This document shows, piece after piece, positions 7,516 through 14,853 of a stretch of 16,658 nucleotides of DNA; within the stretch, counting starts at the first letter, position 1; each line of letters opens with the position of its first letter. Below the pieces are notes generated by a model that worked only from the letters and a program-made list of their open reading frames with translations, ran no database searches and was not told the origin of the DNA. The stretch covers positions 1-16,658 of the forward strand of contig CALJDR010000069.1 in the NCBI GenBank assembly GCA_938023515.1, in the 5' to 3' direction. Origin of the DNA: an uncultured Flavobacteriales bacterium (GTDB taxonomy: Bacteria > Bacteroidota > Bacteroidia > Flavobacteriales > UBA1820). Made by a program: the position numbers and the translations under genes.

Positions 7516-8736
7516 ATGAATTACAAAAACCTCATACGCATCGCCCTGCGGGCCCTTTCGGGCAACAAGTTCCGGGGATTCCTCACCATGCTGGGCATCA
7601 TCATCGGTGTGGCGTCGGTCATCGCTATGCTGGCTATCGGCCAGGGTTCCAAACGGAGCATCCGGGAACAGATCGCCGAAATGGGTTCCAATATGATCAT
7701 GATTCACCCCGGAGCGGATATGCGGGGCGGGGTACGGCTCGACCCCTCGGCCATGCAGTCGCTCAAGATAAAGGACTACGCCGACATCGCCACCCAGACC
7801 TCCTATATAGATAAAACCTCTCCTTCGGTCAGTTCCTCCGGGCAGGTCATCTACGGGGCCAAGAACGCCCGTACGTCTGTATACGGAGTGAGTCCCGAAT
7901 ACCTGGACATCCGCAAATATTCGGTAGGCGACGGCGATATGTTCACCGAAACCGACATCCGCAATGCAGCCAAAGTGTGCATCGTTGGCCAGACCGTGGT
8001 GGACAACCTTTTCCCGGCCGGGACCAACCCCATCGGAAAGGTCATCCGTTTCAACAAAATCCCTTTCCGCATCATCGGCGTGCTGACCGCCAAAGGGTAC
8101 AATTCGATGGGCATGGACCAGGACGACCTCATCCTGGCCCCCTATACCGCCGTGCAGAAGCGCATCCTGGCCATCACCTACCTGCAATCTATCTATGCTT
8201 CGGCCATTACCGAGGAGGATACGGACAACGCCATGGCCGAGATCAGCGAGATCCTGCGCACCAACCACAAAATAAAAGCCGGGGCGGACGACGATTTCAA
8301 CATCCGATCCCAGGCCGAACTGAGCAGCATGATGAGCTCCACATCCAACATGATGACCATCCTTCTGGCCTGTATCGCCGGTATCTCGCTCCTGGTGGGC
8401 GGGATCGGGATCATGAACATCATGTACGTTTCGGTGACCGAACGCACCCGGGAGATCGGCCTGCGGATGTCCATCGGGGCCAAAGGGCGGCATATCATGC
8501 TCCAATTCCTCATCGAGGCCGTGATCATCAGCATCATGGGCGGCATCATCGGCGTGCTGCTGGGCGTAGGGGCCTCGATGGCCATCAAGTTCATCGCCGG
8601 CTGGCCCGTTTATATACAGCCCTGGTCGGTGATCCTCTCCTTCGCCGTCTGCTCGCTCACCGGTATTTTCTTCGGATGGTACCCGGCCCGCAAAGCCGCC
8701 TCACTGGACCCGATCGAGGCCATCCGGTACGAATGA
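7516..8736 (+). CDS. MacB-type ABC transporter permease (FtsX-like)
   Basis: The 406-residue inner membrane protein has the MacB plan. A cytoplasmic N-terminal helix leads into TM1 (about 21-42, GFLTMLGIIIGVASVIAMLA). A large periplasmic domain follows (about 45-275), and then three C-terminal spans near 279-302, 330-355 and 370-392. Diagnostic stretches are SVTERTREIGLRMSIGA, the coupling region between TM2 and TM3, and the terminal PARKAASLDPIEAIRYE. MacB-type permeases do not move substrate through the membrane. They act by mechanotransmission, driving periplasmic substrate through the adaptor and TolC. Substrates of the family include macrolides, peptides, toxins and lipopeptides; the one here cannot be told. 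It is the last gene of the operon and is followed by a strong terminator. Confidence 0.93.
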   Translation: MNYKNLIRIALRALSGNKFRGFLTMLGIIIGVASVIAMLAIGQGSKRSIREQIAEMGSNMIMIHPGADMRGGVRLDPSAMQSLKIKDYADIATQTSYIDKTSPSVSSSGQVIYGAKNARTSVYGVSPEYLDIRKYSVGDGDMFTETDIRNAAKVCIVGQTVVDNLFPAGTNPIGKVIRFNKIPFRIIGVLTAKGYNSMGMDQDDLILAPYTAVQKRILAITYLQSIYASAITEEDTDNAMAEISEILRTNHKIKAGADDDFNIRSQAELSSMMSSTSNMMTILLACIAGISLLVGGIGIMNIMYVSVTERTREIGLRMSIGAKGRHIMLQFLIEAVIISIMGGIIGVLLGVGASMAIKFIAGWPVYIQPWSVILSFAVCSLTGIFFGWYPARKAASLDPIEAIRYE

Positions 8737-8810
8737 TAATTACATGAATGATAAATAATAGTGCTTTTTTTCATAGTTATTTTGTGTGCTTTTAGATTGT
8801 TTTTCAGTCG

Positions 8811-8845
8811 ACCGGCCGCGACTGTAGTCGCGGCCGGTTATTTTT
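8811..8845 (+). terminator. Strong terminator of the export operon
   Basis: A perfect 12-bp stem, ACCGGCCGCGAC (8811-8822) with GTCGCGGCCGGT (8827-8838), closes a 4-base loop TGTA and runs into TATTTTT. The hairpin starts 75 bp after the permease stop. The intervening AT-rich stretch (8737-8810) shows nothing else I can name. Confidence 0.93.
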
Positions 8846-8879
8846 AAACCCGGATGTTTTCCGGAAAACCTAAAAACAG

Positions 8880-8887
8880 TAACTTAG
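8880..8887 (+). promoter_or_regulatory. Weak candidate -7 element of the two-component operon
   Basis: TAACTTAG differs from TAnnTTTG at one base and lies 15 bp before the ATG at 8903. No clear TTTG is found 19-21 bases upstream. The strong terminator ahead of it means some promoter must exist in 8846-8902; this is the best match. Confidence 0.35.
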
Positions 8888-8902
8888 CCTGCATCAACCA
8901 AA

Positions 8903-9973
8903 ATGGACACAATGCCTAAAAAACGCGGCGACCGGTTCCTGCTGTATGCCGGACATATCATTGCCTGGGGTATCCTGTTCGCATTTCCCCTGGCCCTTCG
9001 CTGGCAAAGCAGCGCAGGGATCACCCTGGGATGGTACTTAGGGTACGTGTTCACGCCCCTGTCTTTCCTGGCGGTGTTCTATGCCAACTATGGCCTGTTC
9101 ATCCCCCGCCTGATGTTCCAGAAACGCTGGGGCCTGTTCATCGCGCTCAACGTCGTGCTGATCCTGATCCTATGGTATGCCGGGCACCTCTGGCGGTCGT
9201 TCCACCTGGAAATGTTCGGCGACTTCCGGGAAGGCCCTCCCCGGGAAGGGTTCATTCCCCCTATCTTATTTATGGCCCGGGACTTTATGCTCAACCTGCT
9301 CACCGTCGCTTTGGCGGTGGCCATCAAGATGACCTCCCGCTGGCAGCAGAGCGAAAACCAGCGCAACGAGGCCGAACGCCGCCGCAGCGAAGCCGAGCTG
9401 AGCAACCTGAAAAACCAGCTCAACCCGCACTTTTTGTTCAACACGCTGAACAATATCTATGCCTTGATCGAAGTCGACTCCGCCAAAGCCCAGAACGCCG
9501 TGCATGAACTCTCGCGCCTGCTCCGTTACGTCTTATACGAGGGCGGCCCGGCAGTCGTGCCGCTGGAAAAGGAACTCGATTTCCTGCGCAATTATATCGC
9601 CCTGATGTCCCTGCGCACGGGCAGCCACGTATCCCAGCATATATCCCTGGGAAGCGACGACCCTTCGGCCGTCACCGCCCCGCTCATCTTCATTTCCCTG
9701 GTGGAAAACGCGTTCAAGCACGGGGTGAGCCCCAGCGAAAAATCGTTCATCGAGATTGCCATCAAGACCGAAAACGGGCGCATCGTCTGCCGGACGGTCA
9801 ACAGCAATTTCCCCAAGACCGATTCGGACCGCAGTGGATCGGGCATCGGCATCCAGAACCTCGAACGACGCCTGAAACTCATCTACGGGAGCGATTACAC
9901 GTTCTCGCACGGAGTCGTGGACGGTTTGTACCGGTGTGAACTGTCCATCCCCTCAAATCCCCGCGCCCGATGA
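8903..9973 (+). CDS. LytS/YehU-type sensor histidine kinase
   Basis: The 356-residue kinase is of the His_kinase (LytS) class. Four membrane spans occupy roughly 12-32, 42-64, 76-98 and 119-142. The short loop before the last span holds FREGPPREGFIPP and may be the only substantial extracytoplasmic part. A charged helix (150-166) leads to the H-box LKNQLNPHFLFNTLNNIYAL with the phosphorylated H176. The N-box is ENAFKHG (E268, N269) and the G-box GSGIGIQNLERRL (312-324). There is no PAS, GAF or large sensor domain, so the signal is probably sensed in or at the membrane. The start could also be the ATG at 8912 (MPKKRGD). Its last codon and stop overlap the response-regulator start by 4 bp, indicating translational coupling. 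Confidence 0.93.
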   Translation: MDTMPKKRGDRFLLYAGHIIAWGILFAFPLALRWQSSAGITLGWYLGYVFTPLSFLAVFYANYGLFIPRLMFQKRWGLFIALNVVLILILWYAGHLWRSFHLEMFGDFREGPPREGFIPPILFMARDFMLNLLTVALAVAIKMTSRWQQSENQRNEAERRRSEAELSNLKNQLNPHFLFNTLNNIYALIEVDSAKAQNAVHELSRLLRYVLYEGGPAVVPLEKELDFLRNYIALMSLRTGSHVSQHISLGSDDPSAVTAPLIFISLVENAFKHGVSPSEKSFIEIAIKTENGRIVCRTVNSNFPKTDSDRSGSGIGIQNLERRLKLIYGSDYTFSHGVVDGLYRCELSIPSNPRAR

Positions 9974-10698
9974 CCCTCTCTACCCTGATCGTCGACGACG
10001 AGCCGCTGGCCCTGGACCTGATGGAACGCTACGTAGAGCGTACCCCATTCCTGCGCCTGGCCGGGAAATGTTCCGGCGGGGCCGAAGCCCTGCAAGTTCT
10101 GGCCGAACAACACATCGACGTAGCCTTCATGGACATCCAGATGCCCGGCATGAACGGGCTGGAACTTTCGCGTCTCACCGGGGATACCACCCGGGTGATC
10201 TTTACCACCGCCTTCCAGCAATATGCTATCGACGGGTTCAAGGCCGATGCGATCGACTACCTGCTCAAACCCATCGACTACAACGAATTCCTGCGCGCCG
10301 CCAACAAAGCCCTGCGCTGGTTTTCCCTGGCTCGTCCGGCAGACAGCGAAGCGGAAAGCTCCCATGCCAAGACCCATTTGCTCGTGCGGGCCGACTACCG
10401 GCAACTGCGGATAGCCGCCAAGGACATCCTGTATATCGAAGGGCTGAAAGACTACGTCAAAATATTTACCGCCGATTCGCCTAAACCCATCGTCACCCAG
10501 ATGAGCCTGAAAAGCCTCGAAGAATTTTTGCCCCCTGAGGAGTTCATGCGTATCCACCGCTCGTATATCGTACGCCTGGATGCGGTAAAGGTCATCGAAC
10601 GGGGGCGCATCGTATTCGGGAAAATTTACGTTCCGGTGTCCGACGCCTACCGCGAAACCTTCTTCCGGGCGATAGAGGGCAAACCTATACAGCAATAG
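9970..10698 (+). CDS. LytTR-family response regulator
   Basis: The 242-residue regulator has an N-terminal receiver domain with acidic pair D9-D10 (VDDEP), phosphorylation site D55 in FMDIQMPG, T79/T80 in IFTTAF and K100 in LLKPID. A short linker follows (about 118-134), then a C-terminal LytTR DNA-binding domain (about 137-238) with IAAKDILYIEGLKDYVKI, EEFMRIHRSYIV and VPVSDAYRETFF. LytTR proteins bind paired direct repeats upstream of promoters. It overlaps the kinase gene by 4 bp, so the two form one signalling unit. Position directly after the TolC-MacAB operon suggests that operon as a target, though a strong terminator separates the two units. No clear terminator follows, so some readthrough into the thioredoxin reductase gene is possible. 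Confidence 0.94.
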   Translation: MTLSTLIVDDEPLALDLMERYVERTPFLRLAGKCSGGAEALQVLAEQHIDVAFMDIQMPGMNGLELSRLTGDTTRVIFTTAFQQYAIDGFKADAIDYLLKPIDYNEFLRAANKALRWFSLARPADSEAESSHAKTHLLVRADYRQLRIAAKDILYIEGLKDYVKIFTADSPKPIVTQMSLKSLEEFLPPEEFMRIHRSYIVRLDAVKVIERGRIVFGKIYVPVSDAYRETFFRAIEGKPIQQ

Positions 10699-10717
10699 AC
10701 AAAAACAATCCCCGCGC

Positions 10718-10749
10718 CTTGCCCTTGCGGAGGAAAATGGGTATTTTTG
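10718..10749 (+). promoter_or_regulatory. Promoter of the thioredoxin reductase gene
   Basis: CTTG (10718-10721), 20 bases, then TATTTTTG (10742-10749) fits the TTTG / TAnnTTTG consensus with one mismatch in the upstream element. The start point would be near 10755, with a leader of about 35 bases. Confidence 0.6.
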
Positions 10750-10790
10750 TATACAGAAAAGAAATACCACTAAAACATACCACCGACATC

Positions 10791-11735
10791 ATGGAAAACG
10801 CTGTTGAAAAAGTAAGGATACTCATCGTAGGTTCCGGCCCCGCCGGTTATACGGCTGCCATTTACGCGGCCCGTGCAGACTGCACGCCGGTACTGTACAC
10901 CGGGATAGAAATGGGCGGCCAGCTCACCAAAACGACCGACGTGGAGAACTTCCCCGGCTTTCCCAAAGGAGTGGACGGCAACCTGCTGATGGCCCAGATC
11001 GAGGAACAGGCGCGCCGTTTCGGCACCGATATCCGCATGGGCGTGGTGACAGAAGTAAAGTTATCCCACAAAAAAGGAGAGCCCCATCTGGTAACTATCG
11101 ACGGCGAGAAGAAGATCGAGGCCCAGGCCCTGATCATCGCCACCGGCGCCACGGCCAAATGGCTCGGACTGCCGTCGGAGGAAAAACTGAAAGGGTACGG
11201 CGTATCCGCCTGTGCCACCTGCGACGGGTTCTTCTTCCGCAACAAGGCTGTAGCCGTAGTGGGAGGAGGCGATTCCGCCCTGGAAGAGGCCAACTACCTC
11301 TCCAAAATATGCACGAAGGTTTACCTCATCGTCCGCCGCGACGCATTCCGCGCCTCGAAGGCCATGCAGGCCCGCGTAAAAGCCAACAAGAATATCGAGA
11401 TCCTGTGGAACAGCCGGATCGACGAGATATACGGCGACCAGGGCGTAGAGGGCATCCGCGTGAAAAGCAACATCGACGATTCCGCACGGGACATCCAGCT
11501 CGAGGGTGTTTTCGTAGCCATCGGACACCATCCCCGCACCGAAGTCTTTGCCGGCCAGTTGGAACTGGACCCGGAAGGCTATATCGTGACCAAAGGCGAC
11601 ACCTCGCACACCAGCGTGCCGGGCGTCTTTGCCGCCGGGGACGTACAGGACAACCGCTACCGCCAGGCAATCACCTCGGCCGGTTCGGGCTGCAAAGCAG
11701 CTATGGACGCAGAAAAGTATCTGGTTGAATTATAA
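10791..11735 (+). CDS. trxB: Thioredoxin reductase (NADPH, FAD-dependent)
   Basis: The 314-residue flavoenzyme passes electrons from NADPH through FAD and a redox cysteine pair to thioredoxin in the cytoplasm. Seen are the FAD dinucleotide motif IVGSGPAGYTAAIYAARAD (12-30), MGGQLTKTTDVENFPGFP (41-58), the redox pair C-A-T-C (141-144), and the NADPH fold VVGGGDSALEEANYL (156-170). VRRDAFR (181-187) matches the basic patch that selects NADPH. The C-terminal FAD motif is AAGDVQDNRYRQAITSAGSG (281-300). I use the ATG at 10791, because the in-frame start at 10719 would add 24 residues and lies over the promoter. Length and motif order fit low-molecular-weight TrxB. It is a single-gene unit ending in a perfect hairpin terminator. 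Confidence 0.97.
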   Translation: MENAVEKVRILIVGSGPAGYTAAIYAARADCTPVLYTGIEMGGQLTKTTDVENFPGFPKGVDGNLLMAQIEEQARRFGTDIRMGVVTEVKLSHKKGEPHLVTIDGEKKIEAQALIIATGATAKWLGLPSEEKLKGYGVSACATCDGFFFRNKAVAVVGGGDSALEEANYLSKICTKVYLIVRRDAFRASKAMQARVKANKNIEILWNSRIDEIYGDQGVEGIRVKSNIDDSARDIQLEGVFVAIGHHPRTEVFAGQLELDPEGYIVTKGDTSHTSVPGVFAAGDVQDNRYRQAITSAGSGCKAAMDAEKYLVEL

Positions 11736-11753
11736 TTGAACGCTTCATAAGAC

Positions 11754-11792
11754 AGAAACACCCGCAGGCCTGCCTGCGGGTGTTTCTTTTTT
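11754..11792 (+). terminator. Terminator of trxB between convergent genes
   Basis: A perfect 16-bp inverted repeat (11754-11769 with 11772-11787) encloses only two bases and is followed by Ts to 11792. The GC-rich core is CCCGCAGGC / GCCTGCGGG. Read leftward, the flank is less T-rich, but the hairpin may also slow transcripts from the lipoprotein gene ending at 11810. Confidence 0.93.
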
Positions 11793-11809
11793 ATCAGTCG
11801 GTCGTAAGC

Positions 11810-12442
11810 TTACAAAGGCCCCATCGCATAGACCACAGACACGACGGCCGCATCCGAAAAGCGCTCCGGCGAATCCAGCCGGACTGTATACCGGAAATCT
11901 TCTACCGGCGGCAAGAAATCGAAATCCGTACCTACAATCCCGGCATTATCCTTTTGCAAATGCGTCAACAGGGTATCCGCTCCGGCCGCCACATCGTCCC
12001 CGAACTCCCGGCACCACAGCCCCGCCACCCGGGTATCTCCCAGTACACGGGTGTATAGTTCGCGGTCGGACATTTCCGCCGGGACGCCATTATAGCTCCA
12101 TTTAAATACGAAACTGAAGTACTCACATCCGCCCTGTCCGATTTCCAACACCGCATGATCGTCGTATTGGCACATTTCATAACTTCGATTGGGCACTACC
12201 CGCACGAACGAGTAGCCGGACTGCGCGAAAGGGGTACTTTCCGAGAGCATCGGAACTGCCAGGCCGCGGACACAGGACGAATCGTACGGCCCTTCGGCCG
12301 GAGACAACCGCTGCCCGACATTGCGCCGCTCCAACGAATCGAGCGAAACAAGCGTCTGTTCCCCTTGACCGTTACCGGCGGGGCCGCTCCCTTTGCACGC
12401 CGCCGCGAGGACGAGCAGACAGCAGAACAACAGTTTCTTCAT
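11810..12442 (-). CDS. Unrecognised lipoprotein, paired with an M15-like protein
   Basis: The 210-residue product starts MKKLLFCCLLVLAAACKGSG. The lipobox A-A-A-C gives a lipidated C16, so it should sit in the envelope facing the periplasm or the surface. A Gly/Ser linker follows (17-28). The folded part has four further cysteines (C57, C91, C106, C144), which could form two disulfides, and strand-rich stretches such as YFSFVFKWSYNG (108-119), RVAGLWCREF and FRYTVRLDSPE. I do not recognise a family. It lies 9 bp after the stop of the M15-like gene, so it is the second gene of a two-gene leftward unit. Possible roles are an immunity or inhibitor protein for its neighbour, or an unrelated envelope protein. 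Confidence 0.8.
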   Translation of the reverse strand: MKKLLFCCLLVLAAACKGSGPAGNGQGEQTLVSLDSLERRNVGQRLSPAEGPYDSSCVRGLAVPMLSESTPFAQSGYSFVRVVPNRSYEMCQYDDHAVLEIGQGGCEYFSFVFKWSYNGVPAEMSDRELYTRVLGDTRVAGLWCREFGDDVAAGADTLLTHLQKDNAGIVGTDFDFLPPVEDFRYTVRLDSPERFSDAAVVSVVYAMGPL

Positions 12443-12451
12443 TTTTTCGTT

Positions 12452-12922
12452 TTAGAATATGATATGAAAGCATCCGTTCTCGTCCAACACCTGCGATACT
12501 TTCGGCCGTACCGCCCGCAGGAATTCTTCGGGATGCGGCAGATGGCTCTTCGACACATCGGCTACATTGCCCCTGTCGCTGCAGTGTTTGGACACATTTT
12601 CAGGGCCAAGATAGACAATCTTCCGTTCCATCGTGCCGACAATTTCTTCTTTTTTCCGGCCTTCGGCCGATAATTTCTCATATACGGCTATTACTTCCCG
12701 CCCCGGCGTGCGGTAAGTCCTCTTTTGCTCCTGGACACCGTTTCGCTCGATATTCTCAAACATGATCCGCGCCTGGTCATGCGGGGTGCGGCATGTACTG
12801 GTCACCACGATCCTGTAATTTCCCGATTCTTCGCCCGTCTTTTTCAGGATCGATACATACGCGCCGGAAAGGGCTCCTTTTTGTACGGTTACTTCCGCCG
12901 TCTTTCTTTCGTTTTCTTTCAT
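12452..12922 (-). CDS. Small protein with M15-like (D-Ala-D-Ala peptidase) zinc site, no signal peptide
   Basis: I start at the ATG at 12922 (MKENERKTAEV), not the TTG at 12937; length is then 156 residues. IVVTSTCRTPHDQARIMFEN (38-57) resembles the S-x-x-R-T/S-P segment of M15 peptidases. VSKHCSDRGNVADV (110-123) resembles their S-x-H-x-x-G-x-A-x-D zinc motif with two extra residues, giving candidate ligands H113 and D122. The protein ends NGCFHIIF, where H153 would be the third ligand. M15 enzymes cut D-Ala-D-Ala or stem-peptide bonds of peptidoglycan and occur as carboxypeptidases, phage endolysins and secretion-system toxins. No signal peptide is visible, so reaching the wall would need another route. 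A lipoprotein gene follows 9 bp later. Family assignment is from motifs only. Confidence 0.7.
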   Translation of the reverse strand: MKENERKTAEVTVQKGALSGAYVSILKKTGEESGNYRIVVTSTCRTPHDQARIMFENIERNGVQEQKRTYRTPGREVIAVYEKLSAEGRKKEEIVGTMERKIVYLGPENVSKHCSDRGNVADVSKSHLPHPEEFLRAVRPKVSQVLDENGCFHIIF

Positions 12923-13001
12923 TGTTTTAAAACCCAAATTTCATTCCTTAATATAGTCAAAAAAGAAACACAAAACAAGCGGAACATATAGGAAATTAAA
13001 C

Positions 13002-13009
13002 TAAATTTG
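13002..13009 (+). promoter_or_regulatory. Candidate -7 element of the DUF805 gene
   Basis: TAAATTTG matches the Bacteroidota -7 consensus exactly. No TTTG is seen 19-21 bases upstream, and the leader would be about 78 bases before the ATG at 13094. Confidence 0.4.
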
Positions 13010-13093
13010 TAATCGTTTTAGCAAAGGAGTCCAGAAACCGTAAACGGGGCGGAGCCGAAAAGCCATACGAGTAGGAAAAAACAAATTCACGCT

Positions 13094-13414
13094 ATGAACT
13101 ATTTTATCGGGGTTCTTAAAAAGTATGCCGTATTTACCGGCCGGGCCGACAGGAGCGAATTCTGGTGGTTTTTCCTGTACAGCCTCCTCATTTCGATCGT
13201 CCTGAACGTAGTAACCCGGACGATCCATTTCCAGCTATTGTACAGCCTGTGGGGGCTGGCCATCCTGCTGCCTTCCATCGGGGTGGGTATCCGCCGGATG
13301 CACGACATCGGAAAATGCGGCTGGTTCATCCTCATCCCGCTGTACAACCTTTACCTCTGGGCCCAGCCCGGCGAGAACACCGCCAACAAATACGGCGAAG
13401 CGCCCGCCAAGTAA
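13094..13414 (+). CDS. DUF805 family small membrane protein
   Basis: The 106-residue protein matches the DUF805 pattern. The N-terminal part has F-T-G-R-A-D-R-S-E-F-W-W-F (14-26), followed by three hydrophobic spans (about 22-44, 49-66, 76-92). The conserved GIRRMHDIGKCGW (66-78) lies before the last span, and the C-terminus has A-Q-P-G-E-N-T-A-N-K-Y-G-E. It is an inner membrane protein of unknown function; DUF805 proteins are widespread, often in single-gene units as here. It is divergent from the M15-like gene and convergent with argH, sharing a palindromic terminator with it. Confidence 0.92.
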   Translation: MNYFIGVLKKYAVFTGRADRSEFWWFFLYSLLISIVLNVVTRTIHFQLLYSLWGLAILLPSIGVGIRRMHDIGKCGWFILIPLYNLYLWAQPGENTANKYGEAPAK

Positions 13415-13436
13415 AGGAAATTCTGTTTGAAACGAC

Positions 13437-13470
13437 AAGCGGCTGCTGGATATCCAGCAGCCGCTTTTAT
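13437..13470 (+). terminator. Palindromic terminator between DUF805 and argH
   Basis: Positions 13437-13466 are a perfect 30-bp palindrome (arms AAGCGGCTGCTGGAT and ATCCAGCAGCCGCTT) followed by TTATTA. It begins 22 bp after the DUF805 stop and 18 bp past the argH stop on the other strand, so it can serve both transcripts. The T-rich run is better on the plus side. Confidence 0.88.
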
Positions 13471-13487
13471 TATGTACAAGGTTCGGA

Positions 13488-14783
13488 TCATTTTTCCAAT
13501 CCGCCCATCGCTTTTTCCATCTTGTCCACAATCAGGTCGTTGCGCAGGTTGCCCACCGAACCGATATGGGTATGGACGACCTTTTTGTCGGGCGAGAAAG
13601 TCCCGTCCTGTATCTCTTTCCCCACTTTTTTATATGCGTCGCGGAAAGGCATCCCGGAAACGACCAGCCGGTTGACCTCTTCCACGCTGAAAACGTATTT
13701 GTACCGCTCGTCCTCGAGCAGATTTTCGGTTACCCGGATATTTTCCAGCATGAATACCGCCATATCCAGACAACTCTTCAAGGTCGATACTGCCGGCACG
13801 AAGCATTCTTTGAGCAATTGCAGGTCGCGCTGGTAACCCGAAGGCAAATTGTTCTGGATCAGGATCAGTTCATTGGGAAGCGCCTGGACCGTATTGCACT
13901 TGGCACGTATCAATTCGAACACGTCGGGATTCTTCTTGTGCGGCATGATGCTCGACCCGGTGGTAAGCTCGTCCGGAAACGATACGAACCCGAAATTCTG
14001 GCTCATATACAGACAAACGTCCATCGCCATCTTGGACAATGTTCCCCCGACGGAAGCCATCGCAAAAGCGGCCGTTTTTTCCAGTTTCCCCCGGCCCATC
14101 TGCGCCGCCACGGAATTGACCTTCATCTGGGAAAAGCCCAGTTCGCGCGTAGTCACCTCCCGGTCTATCGGGAACGACGATCCGTATCCGGCCGCCGAAC
14201 CCAACGGATTCTGGTCGGCCACGCGATAGGCCGCGTTCAGCATATACACATCGTCCACCAGGCTCTCGGCATATGCGCCGAACCACAGCCCGAACGACGA
14301 AGGCATGGCCACCTGCAAATGGGTATATCCCGGCAGCAGGACATCCTTGTATTTCTCGGACAAGGCGATCAGCAGGTCAAAAAGCCGCTTTACCCCATCG
14401 CGGATATGCAGCAGTTCGTCCCGCACATACAGGTGCATATCGACCAATACCTGGTCGTTGCGCGAACGGGCGGTATGGATTTTTTTGCCCGTATCGCCCA
14501 GCCGCCCGGTGAGCATGAACTCTATTTTGGAATGCACATCCTCGAACTCGTCTTCGATCCGGAAACCTCCCTTGTCGATCTCTTTCCCGATCGCATCGAG
14601 TTCCCGCGTCACATCTTCCAGTTCCTTGTCCGTCAGTACACCGATCTTGTGCAGCATCACCGCCTGAGCCTTGTTGCCCAGCACATCGTAACGGGCCAGT
14701 ACTTCGTCCAGCGCCCGGTCGTTCCCCACGGTAAAGACGTCTATTTTTTTATCTATGGAATATCCTTTGTCCCAGAGTTTCAT
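13488..14783 (-). CDS. argH: Argininosuccinate lyase
   Basis: The 431-residue cytoplasmic enzyme splits argininosuccinate into arginine and fumarate, the last step of arginine biosynthesis. Superfamily signatures are in order: VHSKIEFMLTGRLGDTGKKI (83-102), TARSRNDQV (104-112), GYTHLQVAMP (152-161) with the catalytic histidine region, and the fumarase/aspartase signature GSSIMPHKKNPD (276-287) with the mobile catalytic serine loop. NPLGSAAGYGSSFPIDRE (192-209) marks it as ArgH rather than fumarase or adenylosuccinate lyase. It is slightly shorter than the usual ~460 residues but all active-site regions are present. It follows the M20 deacylase gene by 70 bp, and together they form an arginine unit; the rest of the pathway is outside the window. 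Confidence 0.95.
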   Translation of the reverse strand: MKLWDKGYSIDKKIDVFTVGNDRALDEVLARYDVLGNKAQAVMLHKIGVLTDKELEDVTRELDAIGKEIDKGGFRIEDEFEDVHSKIEFMLTGRLGDTGKKIHTARSRNDQVLVDMHLYVRDELLHIRDGVKRLFDLLIALSEKYKDVLLPGYTHLQVAMPSSFGLWFGAYAESLVDDVYMLNAAYRVADQNPLGSAAGYGSSFPIDREVTTRELGFSQMKVNSVAAQMGRGKLEKTAAFAMASVGGTLSKMAMDVCLYMSQNFGFVSFPDELTTGSSIMPHKKNPDVFELIRAKCNTVQALPNELILIQNNLPSGYQRDLQLLKECFVPAVSTLKSCLDMAVFMLENIRVTENLLEDERYKYVFSVEEVNRLVVSGMPFRDAYKKVGKEIQDGTFSPDKKVVHTHIGSVGNLRNDLIVDKMEKAMGGLEK

Positions 14784-14853
14784 ATCTTTAGATTCTTCTT
14801 ATCTTTTTCGTAACCAATTCGTTGAACACCACATCCCACTCGCTTTCTTTCCG

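Noticed and set aside
8740..8760. Short repeats of ATGATAA after the permease gene as a phage attachment site or operator
   Set aside because: Too short and AT-rich, with no integrase, tRNA or second copy in the window.
9895..10770. Leftward frame of about 291 codons opposite the LytTR regulator
   Set aside because: Antisense to a complete receiver-LytTR protein and crosses the trxB promoter; no domain signal.
12923..12937. TTG start for the M15-like protein
   Set aside because: An ATG follows five codons later; the extra residues add nothing recognisable.
13566..14813. Long rightward frame (about 415 codons) opposite argH
   Set aside because: It is fully antisense to an unmistakable argH. 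Its translation is low in recognisable motifs and arises from GC-rich codon bias of the real gene.
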